Origin: Eustoma russellianum
Taxonomy: Eukaryota > Streptophyta > Magnoliopsida > Gentianales > Gentianaceae
Reading direction: 5' to 3'
Length of the DNA stretch: 64,000 nucleotides
Assembly: GCA_036186865.1 (NCBI GenBank)
Contig: AP025048.1
Span: 29,848,776-29,912,775, forward strand
Of the stretch, positions 32,117 to 45,700 are shown piece by piece. The notes beneath the pieces are model-generated. The model had not been told where the DNA came from. It saw only the letters and a list, made by a program, of their open reading frames with translations, and did no database searches. Both the position numbers and the translations under genes were made by a program. Positions within the stretch are counted from its first letter, which is position 1, and each line of letters begins with the position of its first letter.

Positions 32117-34487
32117 CTAGTCGTCTTCTTCCCTCAAGTCGGCTCCATCTACAAACTTTTGAAATTGCTCTTCAAACTCTTGGGAAGCATTAGGATTATA
32201 CAATTCAGCAAGGCGAGGATCCTCTTTGTTCAACTCTGGATAAACAGTTGAGCAGACATCAATGGCTTCTCTTCGGCCGACATCCATGGCTGAGCTCTGA
32301 AGAAGGATCATATTTTCTTCGAAAAACTTGGAATTTTTGAAGTCCACAAGTGTCTTGATCTCAGCTTCAGTTAGTTGATGAGGCAATAAGTTTATCTGCT
32401 CTTCATCAGCTTTATTCTTCTGCGTCAGCTCAGCCAATAGCTTCTTCAGAGACTCATTCTCATTTAGAGATTGAGTGGAGGTCAGTACCAGATCTGCCAC
32501 CTTGTTTTCCAACTCGTCCACCTTGGAGTTGGAGGTGGCCAGCCTCACTTCAGCCTCTTCATCCCTTCGCTGGAATGGGGAGATGTCAGCTCGCAGATTA
32601 ACGTTTTCTTGGGCCAACTCAGCTCTCTTTAGCTCAGCTTCTTCAAGTTGTTTATTTTTAATCTCGAGCTCCCCAAGAAACTCTCCACTGCGAGTCAGAA
32701 TCTCTAACTCCTGGGCTCGAACCTGCAAAGGAAGCAGAGTTAGAAAAAGTTTAAGTGATAAAAAGCAAACAAGGCACTCAAAGAAACTTATGCTTACCAA
32801 AGCGATGTTTGACTGGAAGGCATTTGTCAGCTCATCCCAGACAGTCGCCCTAAACTTTTGATGGTCCAAGGGCAGAACTGCCACTTTGTTCAGCTTTCGG
32901 GCTATGCTGGGATCCAGAGCTGAATCCCCTTCTGAGAACCCAATAAGGATTGGGTCATGAACTTCACCCGGTTGAGGCAGGTTTTCCTCAGCCGGCTCAG
33001 CAGCGATCATCTCCAAGGGCTGAGATGACCCCGGATCTCGGTTGCTGAACCTTCACCCCTTTGCCTCTTCCGGGGGCGAAGGTTGGAACCTTCATCAGCC
33101 TCTGATGTAATCTCTGGATCAGCAGAAGTCTGAGGCTGGATCCCGGCCTCAGGCTCATCCATGATCTCAATAGGCAGAGCTGTAAAGAAACTAAACAAGT
33201 CAAAAACAGAACAAGTTTCAACACTTAGAAAACTTTTGCAGTTGAAAAAAAGGGTTACCTGGTTCAGGCTCTGCTGGCTCGGGCTCGGCAGAAGTAACAG
33301 TTGGAACCGGGGACAGAGCTGAAGTAGAAACTCCCCCAGAACCAAGAGCAGCCATTCTCCTCTCCCTCCGGGTCCTTTTTCTGGCCGCCGCCTCAGCCAT
33401 TTGACTGGAACAAGAAGAGGATCCAGCCATTGCACCTGCATTAAGGGTAAGATAGTTAAGCACCGAAAAAAGGGAAGGTTGTTGAAAAGAAAAGAAACAA
33501 TATCAACCTCGGACAATAAGTAACTGGTTTGGGGAGAGAGGCAGATAATTATCACCAACAGCCGAGTGGTCCAGGTCGGCCGCTATCCATATTTCAGAAT
33601 CTACCTTCTGCCAGTCAATGATTATGGGAAGTGCTCGAATTCTGTCTGCTTCATCGCAGTAGTCTTGGCTCGGCTTCATGTTATCAGCTCTGCCAGACTT
33701 CTAGATATTTCTGCTCGGCAGTTCAGACTTCTTGACATAGAAAAACTTCCCCTTCCATCTCTTATTAGAAGAGGGAATATTGAGAGCAAAAGGGAAACTT
33801 GTGTTAGACGCACGCTTGCTGAAATAGTACCAGTTATGCGAGGCCCGACACGCAAAAAGGGCTCGGAAAATAGTGGCATTGAAAGGGATTTCGGCAATTC
33901 TCAAGAAAAGAAGATAACAAAGAATGAGCTTAAGGCCATTAGGCTGGATTTGAGGAAGCCTGAGTCCATAAGCCCGCATGATACGGACAAGTGGCTCAGG
34001 AACAGGGAGATTGAAGCCAGACTTGAAGTAGTCTTCATAGACTGCTTCATAATCCCTAGGGGGATCATAAGCAGTCTGACCCGGCAAGGGAAGAATCGGA
34101 CCGAACCGATTTTTATCAATTTTATAGGATTTACAAATTCTGTCCAGGTCGGCCTCGGACAGAGTAGAGAGAGACTCTTGGACAAGAGAAGAGGGCAGAC
34201 CCCTCTCAATAACCCCAGAAAACAGAGATGGGCCCCTTAGGGGGGCAGGGGGGTTCAAGGATGCCGGAGCAGGAGAAATCCCTGCTTGCTCCGGCGAAGA
34301 ACTGACCACGGTGATGGCTCCGCTGGACTGAGCTATCACCGGTGGTTCGACGTAAATTGCTGATGGGAAGATCATCAGCAGAGGCGGATCTGACGGACAG
34401 CGGTAGAGAACCAGAGTCATTTCCATCGCTGGCGGCGTAAGAACCACCCTCAGAAAAGTTTTGCGAATCACGAGAAGGTGAAGACAT
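32117..34487 (-). pseudogene. Antisense spliced ORF of element G (plant transposon protein plus coiled coil)
   Basis: Four exons with GT-AG introns: 34487-33508, 33435-33259, 33179-32798 and 32722-32117. The start is MSSPSRDSQNF. Exon 1 contains GFNLPVPEPLVRIMRAYGLR and SHNWYYFSKR, the hallmark of the putative gypsy-type transposon domain (Transposase_28 family) found as an extra ORF in plant Tat elements. Exon 2 is Ala/Arg-rich (KRTRRERRMAALG). Exon 3 includes a basic RPRKRQRGEG. Exon 4 is a long coiled coil (ELEIKNKQLEEAELKRAELA, SLKKLLAELTQKN) ending ADLREEDD. Damage: a frameshift in exon 1 near 34350, a TAG in place of a likely CAG near 33702, and a frameshift in exon 3 near 33040. The protein's function is not known. 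Confidence 0.75.
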
Positions 34488-35033
34488 ATTGAAGAATTGA
34501 AGAAGAAGACTTACAGAAAACCTTAAGGAAAGGAGAAGGAAGGCTAGAAGAAGGCTGAGCAAGGTTGGACTCGTCGGGATTTGAGAAGATTGCCAGAGAA
34601 ACGAGCAGAACGCCGGAGTAGGAGAGCTAGAACAAATAAAAGGTTCAAATGACTTTCGAAGGACTTATTTATAGGGCTCCATCTCGGCAACCCAAAGGTC
34701 ATTTTGATTTAATTGTCCTCGATTCCTGAAGCGGCCACTCCAAAAGTTGCGTAACCGATGCTTCGAGCTCTGCGCTAACAGTAAATGCGCAGAATGAACC
34801 AATCGAGATGGGCACGTACCAAAAGGACAGTGTAATTACGACTCTGGTCAGTTTGGTCTGTTTAGCTCAGTCAAAAACACCATCAACGCTTCGTACTCTG
34901 TGCAGCCAGTAAATGTACTGAGCAGTCCAATCATAGGTTGACACGTCGACAGTGAACAGATGACTCGTTATAAATTCTGGATCGATTAGTCTGCCCTCTC
35001 AGGTCAGCTCGGCCAAACTAATCTCGGGGCAGG

Positions 35034-35932
35034 TGATGAACCAAAAAATACCACCCGTTAGTCAACAACAGTCAACGGTAGGGTATGAACATAAAAACGT
35101 TAAGTCCCTTGGGTTGGCCCTGAGCTCGGCAGGATCATATGCTGACAAACAATTCATCTCAGCCAAATGGCCACAGCGCCATCTCGGCCTAAAGGCCACA
35201 TCTCAGCCACAACGCCGTTTCGGCCTCAGTTCCATCTCAGCCATAGGGCAACTCGGCCAAAAGGCCGTATCTTGGCCTTGCTTCCATCTCGGCCGGTGAC
35301 CTCAGGCCACACTTATGACGTCAGCATCGGTCACCATAATAGGCCTACCTATGCTCTCTAAAGTCGGCCACTTACGTCTCAGTAAGCCGACCCCAAGACC
35401 CAGGCCATCTCGGGCACCTCTAATTATCAATACAAGGCATGGCCTCGGCGCAAGGAGTTCACCTTGGGTAATCTAACCAGGTGAAACTCCTCTCCAAGTG
35501 TCAAAAGCTCGCTTACTCAGCTTAATACGGTGCCACTTGGCAAGCATGCAAGAGCAAGAGTCATCCTTATGACCTCCTTGCCTGTCACAATCTCAGAACA
35601 CTGCTCATGCAGTGGCTCAAGCACCCATATAAAGGGCAGAGAACAGAGAAAAAAGGGAGGATTTTTTCAGACTGATCTTCCTCACGGTGAAAACACCACC
35701 AGGTTCACCAGAAAAACATCTATACTCTTTCTCCAGCACCTATATTTCACCAAAAATGGCCTCCACTGACTTGACCGTCGGAGGGTATTACCCGGGGCCA
35801 TAGATCCCGGGTCCTCTGACCTTGTTCCATTGTGCAGGTCGGCCAACAGCCCGCTAAAGGTAACTGACGGGGAAGAGACGGCTTGACCCCAATATTTTAA
35901 TTTTTACTTGGTGATAAAATCTGACATCATCA
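35034..35932 (+). repeat. 3' LTR of element G
   Basis: Direct copy of 29341-30231 with a handful of substitutions and small insertions (for example agagcaagag for agag near 35551). It is preceded by the purine-rich cggggcagg and followed by the duplicated gagag. Confidence 0.95.
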
Positions 35933-36250
35933 GAGAGGGATTAGTGGAGGGCGTGGGGGGTGGCAGGTGGGAGGTGGGCTTGGCAGCGAGGGTTGCATGG
36001 GGAGATGGGTATGGCAAGCAGGAGTTGTGGGGATGGGTTAAGGAAAAAGGGAGGAGGAGGTAGATTTTCCGGCGTACCTGGAATGTGGAAGAACACATTA
36101 CAAAATACAAACAAAAAAAAATCCTAAATGGCAGTTTAGATGTTCTTGGGCGTTATTCTAAATGACGCATGATTGTTTGAGTAATTCTTAAAATTCGTAT
36201 TGTATTTATGGTTTTTCCTATTAAAACTATGATGCTATTTGAAATCTTCC

Positions 36251-36740
36251 CGCTTTTTAGCTATTGATAGTTACTAGCGGGTAGGTTATTTTCCAAGTTA
36301 TTAGGCCAAAGAATTACTCTTGATAAGAGTCTTGGAAACATATATAAATTTCCAAGAAGTAAGAGAAGCATCATACTAAGTGGACAAAGCGTTCCAAATG
36401 ATACTTTTCATTTATAACATATTGTTCCCTGTGTGCAACCAAAATTCTTTATTCTCCACAAGGAGAGACAATGCACCCAAAATCTCTGGAAGTGTGAAGT
36501 ACTGTACATGGTACTACTCAAATGACACAGGTAAACCACCGCTATTAATCCTCAAGCTACCATGAGGAAACCAAAGTAAACCACCACAATAAACTTTGCC
36601 CTACCATGATGAGACGGAAAATCTCTAGCCTCAAACATGCAAGTCACCACACACAAGGGCCTCTACTGAAACACTAGCATCAATTCTTCCCTAACCAGAG
36701 TAACATTGAGGGCCCAACTCCATGCCAAGCATGATAGGAA
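36251..36740 (-). other. 3' flank of the DUF2358 gene
   Basis: No ORF with recognisable features. As the downstream side of the minus-strand gene it should hold its 3' UTR and polyadenylation site, but I cannot define the site. Confidence 0.45.
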
Positions 36741-39700
36741 TCAAGCTGATTCCTTGTCACGGCGATTGCTTCTGTACATCAGGGGAAATATCTGACTGAT
36801 GGCTTCAAGCGCGGAAACATTCCAACTCTCAACATGCCTGACAATCTGCAGAATTGTTTAGAACATAAATGAATTTATAATTGATACCTAACATATCATC
36901 ACTCAAATGGAAGGTGAAATCAGCCTACTTTTAAGTTGTCATCCAAGTCATAGACTGTAGTTCCATCAACTAATATGAGAGGCTTCCAAGGAAGTTTGAG
37001 GCGTGTTCTGCACATTCAAAATAGCAGGCATCAGAACAGCCTATTCAAGAATACGAGTTTTTGTCTATTGGTTCATTATTTATTTTGTCCAATATTTAAA
37101 TAAAGGAAAGCCAGCTATCTGCATAGGCAAAAGACTTTCTGTCCTGGAATATCACTCTAGTTGGGGATGGCGTGGACTTGATATCTGAACAGGAAACCAA
37201 ACTGCCTCAGAGTACTAATATGAATAGTGACATGGATATAGGCCACATGGGTCTCACTGGAAGCAAACTCTCTATCATTTGGAATGAAGGTATTCTTACC
37301 CTCCCCAGACCCTAGCGATAGCTTTTGCTGTCGTTGGGATATACTGGGTATGATTGTTGTTGTTGTTGTTGTTGTTGTATATAGGCCACATGGATTCTAA
37401 AATACTACTGAACAAATTATTTTCTCTAACGTTTCATTTGGCCTTTAAGAACCTTTCATGTATATTGTCATCAACAATGGACGGTATAGCAGAACAAGGT
37501 CCTCTTGTCCAAGTTTCACTATCAAACGCATCCATAGATTCTACAATCTTACAAGCTTATCGATGATGCAAAAGTAGAAGCTCTTTATCGCAAAGTAGGC
37601 TACCTCAGAACGACATTTCCGGCTAAAAGTATAAAGCAAATATTGATAGATGCAAGTCAATGTAGCAAGAAAAGCTATGGGACGACCTTAGTTTCCACAA
37701 TGCAATTATTGTCTCTGTTGAGGGATCCATTCCCTGCGTGTGAAACATCTATCAGCAGTGAGCATATCTTGAAGCAGTCTTAGGAAATGACATGTGAATA
37801 CATAAACTAAACGTAAGTGCAAGCACAGAAAGTTAACAATAAGTATTACAGACATAAATAATACCCAAGCTTAGTTTATAATATTAAGTATATACACCAT
37901 TTAAGTCTAATACATCACCCCCACACTGAAGATGAAAAGAACGGTGGAGTGTTTTATAAGAATGGCTTAAGTATGGAAATCAACTTAAGTTAACCATTTT
38001 TTAATAAGCAAAAAAGCCTGAAAAATCAACATCCAGTGTTGTCTAACTAAAAATGTCATCGTCCTATCCAGGTTCTGGGACATTAAAGATGGTCTTATAT
38101 CCAGGAAAAAAAAAGACATAAATAAGTGTCACACTCTAAGGACCCTTCTCTTAACTGACAAAGTGTTACACGTCCTGGGACATTAAAGATGGTCTTAGAT
38201 CCAGAAAAAAAAAGACATAAATAAGTGTCACATTCTAAGGACACTACTCTTTACTGACAAAGTGTTCCACAAAAGATACTGATGAAGAGCAGAAAAACTG
38301 AATAAAGAACATAACTAGTGTGGATATTATTGTATATTCGGTTAGAGAATGGAGCTTGAAGAGAAACTGGTAAGGCTGCTGTTTTGTAACCTTGAAGTCA
38401 CGAGTTCGAGCTGCAAAAACAGCCTCTTGCACAAAATGTAGCGTAAGACTGCATACATCAGATTACGGTCGTCTCCTGACCTTGCGCAAACGCGGAAGTC
38501 TAGTACACAGGCAACGCCTTCTTTATAGAGAATGAAGCTTGAAGATAACGTGTGTAAATGCTTCATTTGAGCTTCTTCAATATATAGAGGGTGTCAGCCA
38601 CATTTTTGCAACTTATATAAGTCTCAACTCAATCAAATGTCTTGAAGATGTCAAATAGTCTTCAGCCACTCTATAATTGGATTTAATCCTCCATAGCCAC
38701 CATAGAATATTTTAGGTATGTTTACAATAGTCAAGGAAATATTATAGATGTGAGGGGAAAGATCACAAGAGATTTGGGTTAGATTGAAGACATAGAACAC
38801 TTTAAATCATCCTTGGATTTTGTTCCAACGGCTAAAAAATATGAATTCTAGGCTACACTGATCGATCTATACCTCATGTTTTAGAGAATGATGTCACGTC
38901 AATCAACGATGTCTTCAGGTTGAGAGATTGGAGTCTTACAGAGCGATTTCAAGTTATGCACCTTACCTACATCGACCGATCGATTTCTCTTCTTTGAGAA
39001 ACTGACGTATACATCGACCGATCGATGCCTTCATACTGAGAGATAGATGTTGTAATGAGTTTTAATTTGAACATTAACCACATCGATCGATTGATATCTT
39101 TCATTTTAAAGACTGATATCACATCGATCAATCGATCGATGTGCTTCAACGTGGAGGTCGATGTTGGATAGAGTGGTTTCATTTTTGTACAATCCTTACA
39201 TAGATCGATATATGTCTCATTTTAGAGACTGAAGTATACATCGATCAATCTATGTGAGAGGTCTATGTCTCACAGTGTGTTTTTTTTCTTTTGTTTCGTT
39301 TCCGAAGTATAAAATGTCTTTTTAATCATTTTCCAAACATCTTTTAACTTCACAAAACATTTCATATTCCAACAATAAGGCCGGAGAAGGAATTCTGAAC
39401 GAGGATGGCGAACATATGCCGAAAGAGAGTTAAAGAGAGTTTTTGCAGAAGAAGTAAAAATTCGGGAGACGAAGACAAAAATGAAGATAGAGAGATTAAA
39501 GGGGGGATTTCATCCATAAAATCTTAGTGGAATGAGAATTTTTGAAGTTCCCACTCCTAGAAATACAAAGCGTCGAAGAAATAAATAAAAATGCGGTTAA
39601 AGCTGCTGCAAAACCTACGCCAGGGAATCCATTTACTGCATGCCAGTACCAAACCAGAGTTTGACACGTTAGATACGTGCGTCAGTGGAACAGTCAGAAC

Positions 39701-42700
39701 TTTTGCTCATTATTAAAGGATTAGCCTTCCCTCCTTCGCTCAGCAAGCCTAATCTGGAGACATCTGATGAGGAAAAAACTATCACATAGAATAACAACAA
39801 GTGTTGTCACCTTGACCCGTCACATTCAATGTTGTTTGACCTTACAGAGGCACAGGTTCACCTTAGACTCACCTCATCTATTCAGGGCCAATTACATACT
39901 CAAGCCGGTGCGGTCAAGGGGACGCAGGTTGCCCCTTCGACGTCAGCTCGGGCTTTGAGTCACTATCAGTAAGACCCACCTAGACAATGTCAAAGATCGT
40001 CAGCTCGATCATCCGTCACATTGGTACAGAAGCGCGCCTCTGCCACTCACTGCAGATTGGCCATGGACCTGGCGACCAGGCAACTGCCAAAGCAGGCACC
40101 TACCATCGAGCAATATAGACATGTAACGTGATATATGCCGTCACCTGGCGATCATGCAGAAGCAGCTTATCAGCACGACGTGACACATGGCACTCTCACA
40201 TAGCTTCTCAACATGCATTCGAAGCCCATATTATATAAAAGTGTAAAAAAATCCCACAGAGGACCAGGTTCAATCCATTAAGCAAAAAATTATAGCCACA
40301 ACACAAAATGAGACAGTTGTATCTAATATTCTAGCATACAAACATTGTAAAACCAGTAACTGACTTAAGCATCGGAGGGTTTTCTCCATAGTAATAGCTA
40401 TGGGATCTCTAACGTCGTTCAACTTGTGCCGATTTCCAGGAACGTTAGTTCTGGCAACATTTGTCTGTGCAAGACTTTGATGACATTTTTCCGTTTTTGG
40501 ATCATTTATGGATCATGCGAAGATCCGACTTTGCCATTGGACATGATAAATACCTATACTCCAGCTTGAGGGAAAGTGTTAGAAAATGTATAGGTTATGT
40601 ATATAGTGTGGACATATCCCGCATCCGTTATTAGGTAATAGTATCTTATAAACACACATTGTAATAGACGTGTCCACACTCTGATTGGAGTATGGAATTC
40701 ACAAAACTTATCGTGTTTAACAATTATAAAACCAACTTTACAAAAATGTTGTAATTCAGATAATATGGTTTTTAAAAAAAACAAATCCCGAAGCGAAAAT
40801 GGATAGATAAGGGAATCAATATATCTACCAAGATGATTATGTCAGGTCGCCATTTATCAAACTCAATAAACAAAGCAAAGTGTTAAGAGTACCTTTTCTA
40901 TCTTCTTTAACTCGATGGATGGATTGTCAAGGAAAGGTACAAGCAGCTTCAAATTCCGTGCATACAAATCCTTTCCTAAATCATGAGCAAAGGTCGAGTC
41001 TTTGATTGGAAGTTGCGAGTAATCTCAACATGCAGACAGATGATATCAATAAACTCAAGAACCAAAACGTTACTCCAGTTAAGTAAATGGACATAAAGAA
41101 GATTGACTGTGGCTCCTCTATATAGCCTCAACAGTGCCTCCAAAGCAGAATATTATGCAAGTGATGCTGCAAAATATTACTCAGAGCTCTTTCCGTGTGT
41201 TAGGCCTACCTGGCCAGGAATGGGTTTACCTCCCTGCCTTCCGAACTTCCATTTACAGGAAATAACAAGAAGTGAAGCTCTCTACGAGTGACATTTCACC
41301 ATTAAGTGGACCTCGTGCCCCTAATCCACGCCATTTATGTGCTAAAGGCTTAGATCCTAAAGAGCAATGTTTTTTCAAGCATTGGGAAATTTGAGTCGAC
41401 ATTGTAATGGATAGCTTGGCAGAAGAACAATGACCATAAAGACTCATGTATCTCCCCTGTAAAGGGATAAGGATAATCTTTGTTATAGTTACAAAAATAT
41501 AACTTTCGTTATGTTTGAATTCCTAACAACTTAGATTCTGTTGTAACTTGTGCTCAACGACCTTCGTACCTATTTCTATACTGTGTATCTTAACAGTGAA
41601 GATCATAATGAGAAATATACAAGTTAACAAACTATTTTCCTTATATGGTATCAGAGCTAAACATGCTCACCCAATCTACTCTTTTCTGTACTCCTTCTTC
41701 TTCTCCCAGCATGTCTGCTTCTTCATAGCTCAACATGCTTTCTGCTCCAACCCAAGCCCATAACTCTTTTGCAATCAAATTGTACTTCAAAAACAAAATA
41801 GTCTGGCACACTCAATCCCTTCCTCTTCTGAATTATCAAAATCATACCGATTTAATTGATGGTGACCATGCCTCCCAAGGAAATCCCTTCATATACTGAT
41901 GCTTCTGCCTCTCTCATTACCAATCCTGATTATAAAATTTGGTATCAAAAAGGCCATGTGTTAATGTCATGGCTGCTATCCTCCCTCTCAGAGGAAGTCA
42001 ATTGTTAAGTTTTTGGCCTTGAATCTTCTTTTCAGGTTTGGCAGGCACTGCATGAAGCGTTCGGGTCTGTCTCCCATAACTGACAACTGCAACTCCATAT
42101 TGCTCTTCAGGAGTTTAAAAGAAATGACATGTCTATATCTGAATATCTGCAACATGCCGAAGCTCTTGCCGATGAACTATCTGCTGCAGGAAAGCCTCTT
42201 TCTCCAGCTGAGATCAACGCCATCACCTACAGAAACATTGCTGCTGATCTTCACTCCATCATTATTGATCTCAATCTCAGACCCACCCCTGTTCCATTTC
42301 ATGAGATTCATGGCCAGCTTGTTGCTCATGAAGTTCTTCCCAAAAGTTCCCAAGACCTGACATCCGTTAATCTTGTTTTTTAGTGCTCTCCCAATTCCGA
42401 TACGCCGCTGCTTCCTACTCCATCTCCTGGGCTTCATTACTCTTCCCCTCGGCCTAATTCTAATTTTTCCGGGAACAATTTTTCTGCACATGGCCAGCAG
42501 TTTCAGAATCAAGCAAATCTGATTTCTATGAATAATTTTTCGCAGCCCGCACATTGTATTCATGTCTCATGATTGTCCTAATACTTTTCCTTCTGTTGTA
42601 CCTTGGTATCCGGAAGTAGAGCAACTCATCGTGTTAATCTTGATCCTGCCAATAGTCAGTTTCAGCATCCATATCACAGCACCAATCAGCTTCATACAGC

Positions 42701-45700
42701 CAATGAACATGGTTTGCGTATTCATGGTGTGGTAATTCCCGCATTTCTTCCTCTTCTAGCCTTTTTTATTTAAACAACATTCTTCATGTGCCTCGTATAC
42801 ATAAAAAGTTAACCATATTTGGTATTCATAACTTGTACGCCAGTTGTAAAATTACTTATACCTTCATTATTAACAAATATTTATATCTTTATTTTTTTTT
42901 TCAAAAGCGAGACACTTAACGTAGTATCAGAAAAACTAACAGAAACGTAAAAAACTTCCCAAATATTTCACTTTTGCCAAAAAAAAAAAAAACAAAAACA
43001 AAAACAAAGATATGGATATAGGTTCTAGTACGTAAAACAAAGGTAGTTTTAGTGCTAAAATTCGCTTTATTAAACTAAATTACCTCTCCACCATTCTCCT
43101 TCATTCCCCTCCTCTTTCATTGCACTTCATCGCCTCCCCACCACCATCATTCCAGCAGCACTCAAGCCACAGCCACTCGAGCGCCTAAGCCATACCCATC
43201 CACGTGTAAACAGCAGGCTCTATCTTTGTCTCAGCACCTATTAATGCTAGCATCATCTCTATCTTGCACCACTAGTGACCTCCTCCTCGTCCACCTGTCG
43301 TTGCCACCGTCATCCAAAAATAGAACTTTCACAAAGCCTCTACTGGCCCTAGTGCACCACTCTTCAACCTCCTCCATCAAAGTCTATCAGCCTCCTCCAC
43401 GCCCATCCACCCTTCACTTGCTGGAACACCACCACCAACAACGACACTTAAGCCTTTCTTCACTATGTCGCATTAGCTATATGGATCCATCATTTCTTTT
43501 GCGCTTTATTTTATTTATTTATTTTGTTTTTGAATCATAGGCTAAATCCTATCCTCCATTGCCGCCTTTAGATATATATTTTTCAAAACTATCATATTAT
43601 CTCAATCGTGATATAAGATTAAGTACCTAAAATTCTCACTTAAATCTTATATCCTCCACATGATGGTGGCTACATGAATTTACTGTCGCCAGTATGCTCT
43701 ATCAGTGACCATATGCTCTCCAATTGTCATATAAGTCATATCCTTCCTATTGTCTCGCTTCTGCTTTCTTTGGCCTCTCTTTCCCACGTTTAACATGTGT
43801 TGGAGTCAACAATCATTATTGAGGCCATTAAATGTCCATTATTGAGGAATGACTGGTTGGGTCAATGGCCATTAAGGCCTATTGACTAGCTTTGTTATAA
43901 TAGCCATATTGATGAGGAGCTTCATTCTTGGAGTCAAAGCATTTACCACATTTGTAAATACATTGCTTGATTGTAGAGGCGTGATTATAGGAGTATTGTT
44001 AGCATTGTAATATTGAGGTTTTAAGGTGTATATTTCGGTTATAGGGGCAGCCAGTCAAGGGGGTGTTAAGTGCACTTAATGGTGCTTTATTTTTGTAGTA
44101 ATGAGGGTGTCTTGTATTTAGTATAGAGGTTTGACCAATGTTGTATAAATATACCTTGTAAAGTACATTCTCAAAAAGTAATGAAAAAGTGACCTTTTTC
44201 CTTCATTCTTTGCTCGGCCAATTGTTTCATGATATCAGAGCATTCACCTTAAACACAAGTCCAAATATTCTTCTCATCCCTACCGAGATGAGCTCACCAT
44301 CATCTTCAAATGCCGCCACAATGGCGGCTGCTACCCCTACCGCCGCCCCACTGGCGGCAGCTACCTCTTCCGCCGCCCCACTGGTGGCACAACTTGAACA
44401 ACTGCTTTTGCTCTTCCAAGTCAAAGCCGAAGGTGGCGCCTCACCCAACGCCAACACTCATCAAGGTAAGGTTAATTTTGTGGAAGCCTCACCCTGGATC
44501 CTAGATACCGGGGCTACTGATCACATGACAGGTACTTTATCTTTGTTTACGACATATGTTCCGAGTTCTGAAATTCTGAGGGTGAAAGTAGCAGATGGGA
44601 CCTTTGTACTTGTTGTGGGAAAAGGATCTGTAAAAGTGTCTTCTGCACTTACTCTCCAATCAGTACTCTATGTCCCCAAGTTGACTTGTAATTTGATTGC
44701 TATCAGCAAACTTACTAAGGATACTCATTGTGTTGCTAAATTCTCTGCCCAATGGTGTGTTTTGCAGGAGCAGGGATCGGGGAGGACGATTGGCATTGCT
44801 AGAGAAAGAGGTGGCCTTTATCAATTAGAGGATGACAGCAGCATAGATACAAAGAAATTTGTACTTCATACCTCTACCCCTACAACCCCTCTTAGCGTTG
44901 AAAATAACTCTAGCACAATGGATGTACTCTTACTTCATCAAAGGCTGGGACATCCCAGTCTTCGTTATCTTAAACAATTATTTCCTTTGAACAAACAATT
45001 GTCCACTCTGCATTGTGATGCATGTGTCTTTGCTAAACAAGTCAGACATAACTACCCATCAAAACAGCATGTCAAATCTGCTCCTTTTCATCTTGTGCAT
45101 AGTGATCTTTGGGGACCCTCTCGCATAAAAAACATCTCGGGGGCCAGATGGTTTGTTACATTCATTGATGATCATATCAGGGTTTGTTGGATGTACCTTC
45201 TTAAAGAAAAAATTGATGTCACAACTGCGTTTCAAAATTTCCACTCTATGATCAAGACTCAGTTTCAAACCACTATTAAAGTTCTCCGAACAGATAATGG
45301 TACCGAGTACTTCAACAAAACTCTGAATATCTACTTAGTCTCCGAGGGTATTATTCATCAAAGCTCTTGTCCAGATACACCGCAACAGAATGGTGTAGCT
45401 GAACGAAAAAACCGTCATCTTCTAGAAGTTGCCCGGGCCCTAATGTTTACTATGCATGTTCCGACCTACTTATGGGGAGAGGCCGTTCTTACTGCGTGTC
45501 ATTTGATCAATCGACTTCCTTCAAAAACTCTTCAGTTTAAAACCCCTATCTCTATTCTCTATGAAACATATCCTCTATTCCGGGGTGGTGCATCTCTCCC
45601 TCTCAAAGTGTTTGGTTGTGTCGTCTTTGTTCACCATCGTGGCTCGCCTATCTCTAAGCAAGAACCTCGGTCTCACAAATGTGTGTTTGTTGTCTATCCA

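Larger units (their letters stand above)
29341..35932 (+). mobile_element. LTR element G: gag without pol, antisense spliced ORF (Ty3/gypsy, Tat-like)
   Basis: LTRs at 29341-30231 and 35034-35932 start tgatgaacc and end catca, and are flanked by the exact duplication gagag (29336-29340, 35933-35937). The 4.8-kb interior has a gypsy-type gag on the + strand (30349-31173), a tandem repeat (31385-31558), and a four-exon coding unit on the minus strand (34487-32117) with a plant-transposon-protein domain. No protease, RT, RNase H or integrase is present, so the element must have been mobilised in trans. No initiator-Met primer site follows the 5' LTR. LTR divergence is low, about 2 percent by eye plus small indels. 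Confidence 0.92.
28660..36250. mobile_element. Terminal-inverted-repeat element split by element G
   Basis: The left part (about 28660-29060) matches the reverse complement of the right part (about 35933-36250). Examples: aatcatgacaccatttagaatagcg against aatcatgcgtcatttagaataacg; ctcacaactcctgcccgcca then tacccatctc against cacaactcctgcttgccata then cccatctc; cccacctcccaac...ccactaatcccc on both. With the 6.6-kb element G removed, the element is about 1 kb with arms of 300-400 bp. The interior (29060-29340) has no recognised domain. Confidence 0.7.

Noticed and set aside
32475..32861. 128-codon + ORF (MEVSTRSATLFS...) in element G.
   Set aside because: It is the Ser-rich antisense shadow of the coiled-coil exon on the minus strand.
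33566..34240. 224-codon + ORF in element G.
   Set aside because: Opposite strand of the transposon-protein exon, whose minus-strand motifs (SHNWYYFSKR and others) and introns are clear.
38860..39260. Regularly spaced CGATCGAT words considered as a CRISPR-like array.
   Set aside because: Neither repeats nor spacers are uniform, the host is a plant nucleus, and no cas genes are present.
40893..41023. A longer version of DUF2358 exon 4 (starting DYSQLPIKDSTFAHDL) that also keeps the reading frame when joined straight to exon 2.
   Set aside because: The family needs the IYADDCIFEDPTIKFRG segment, which is found as a separate exon at 58282-58217. With it, exon 4 starts at the better acceptor (gatttag) at 40975 and all phases still fit.
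43226..43540. 104-codon + ORF in the C-rich part of the nest.
   Set aside because: Low-complexity Ser/His/Pro/Leu translation of a CCACC-rich tract; no motif.
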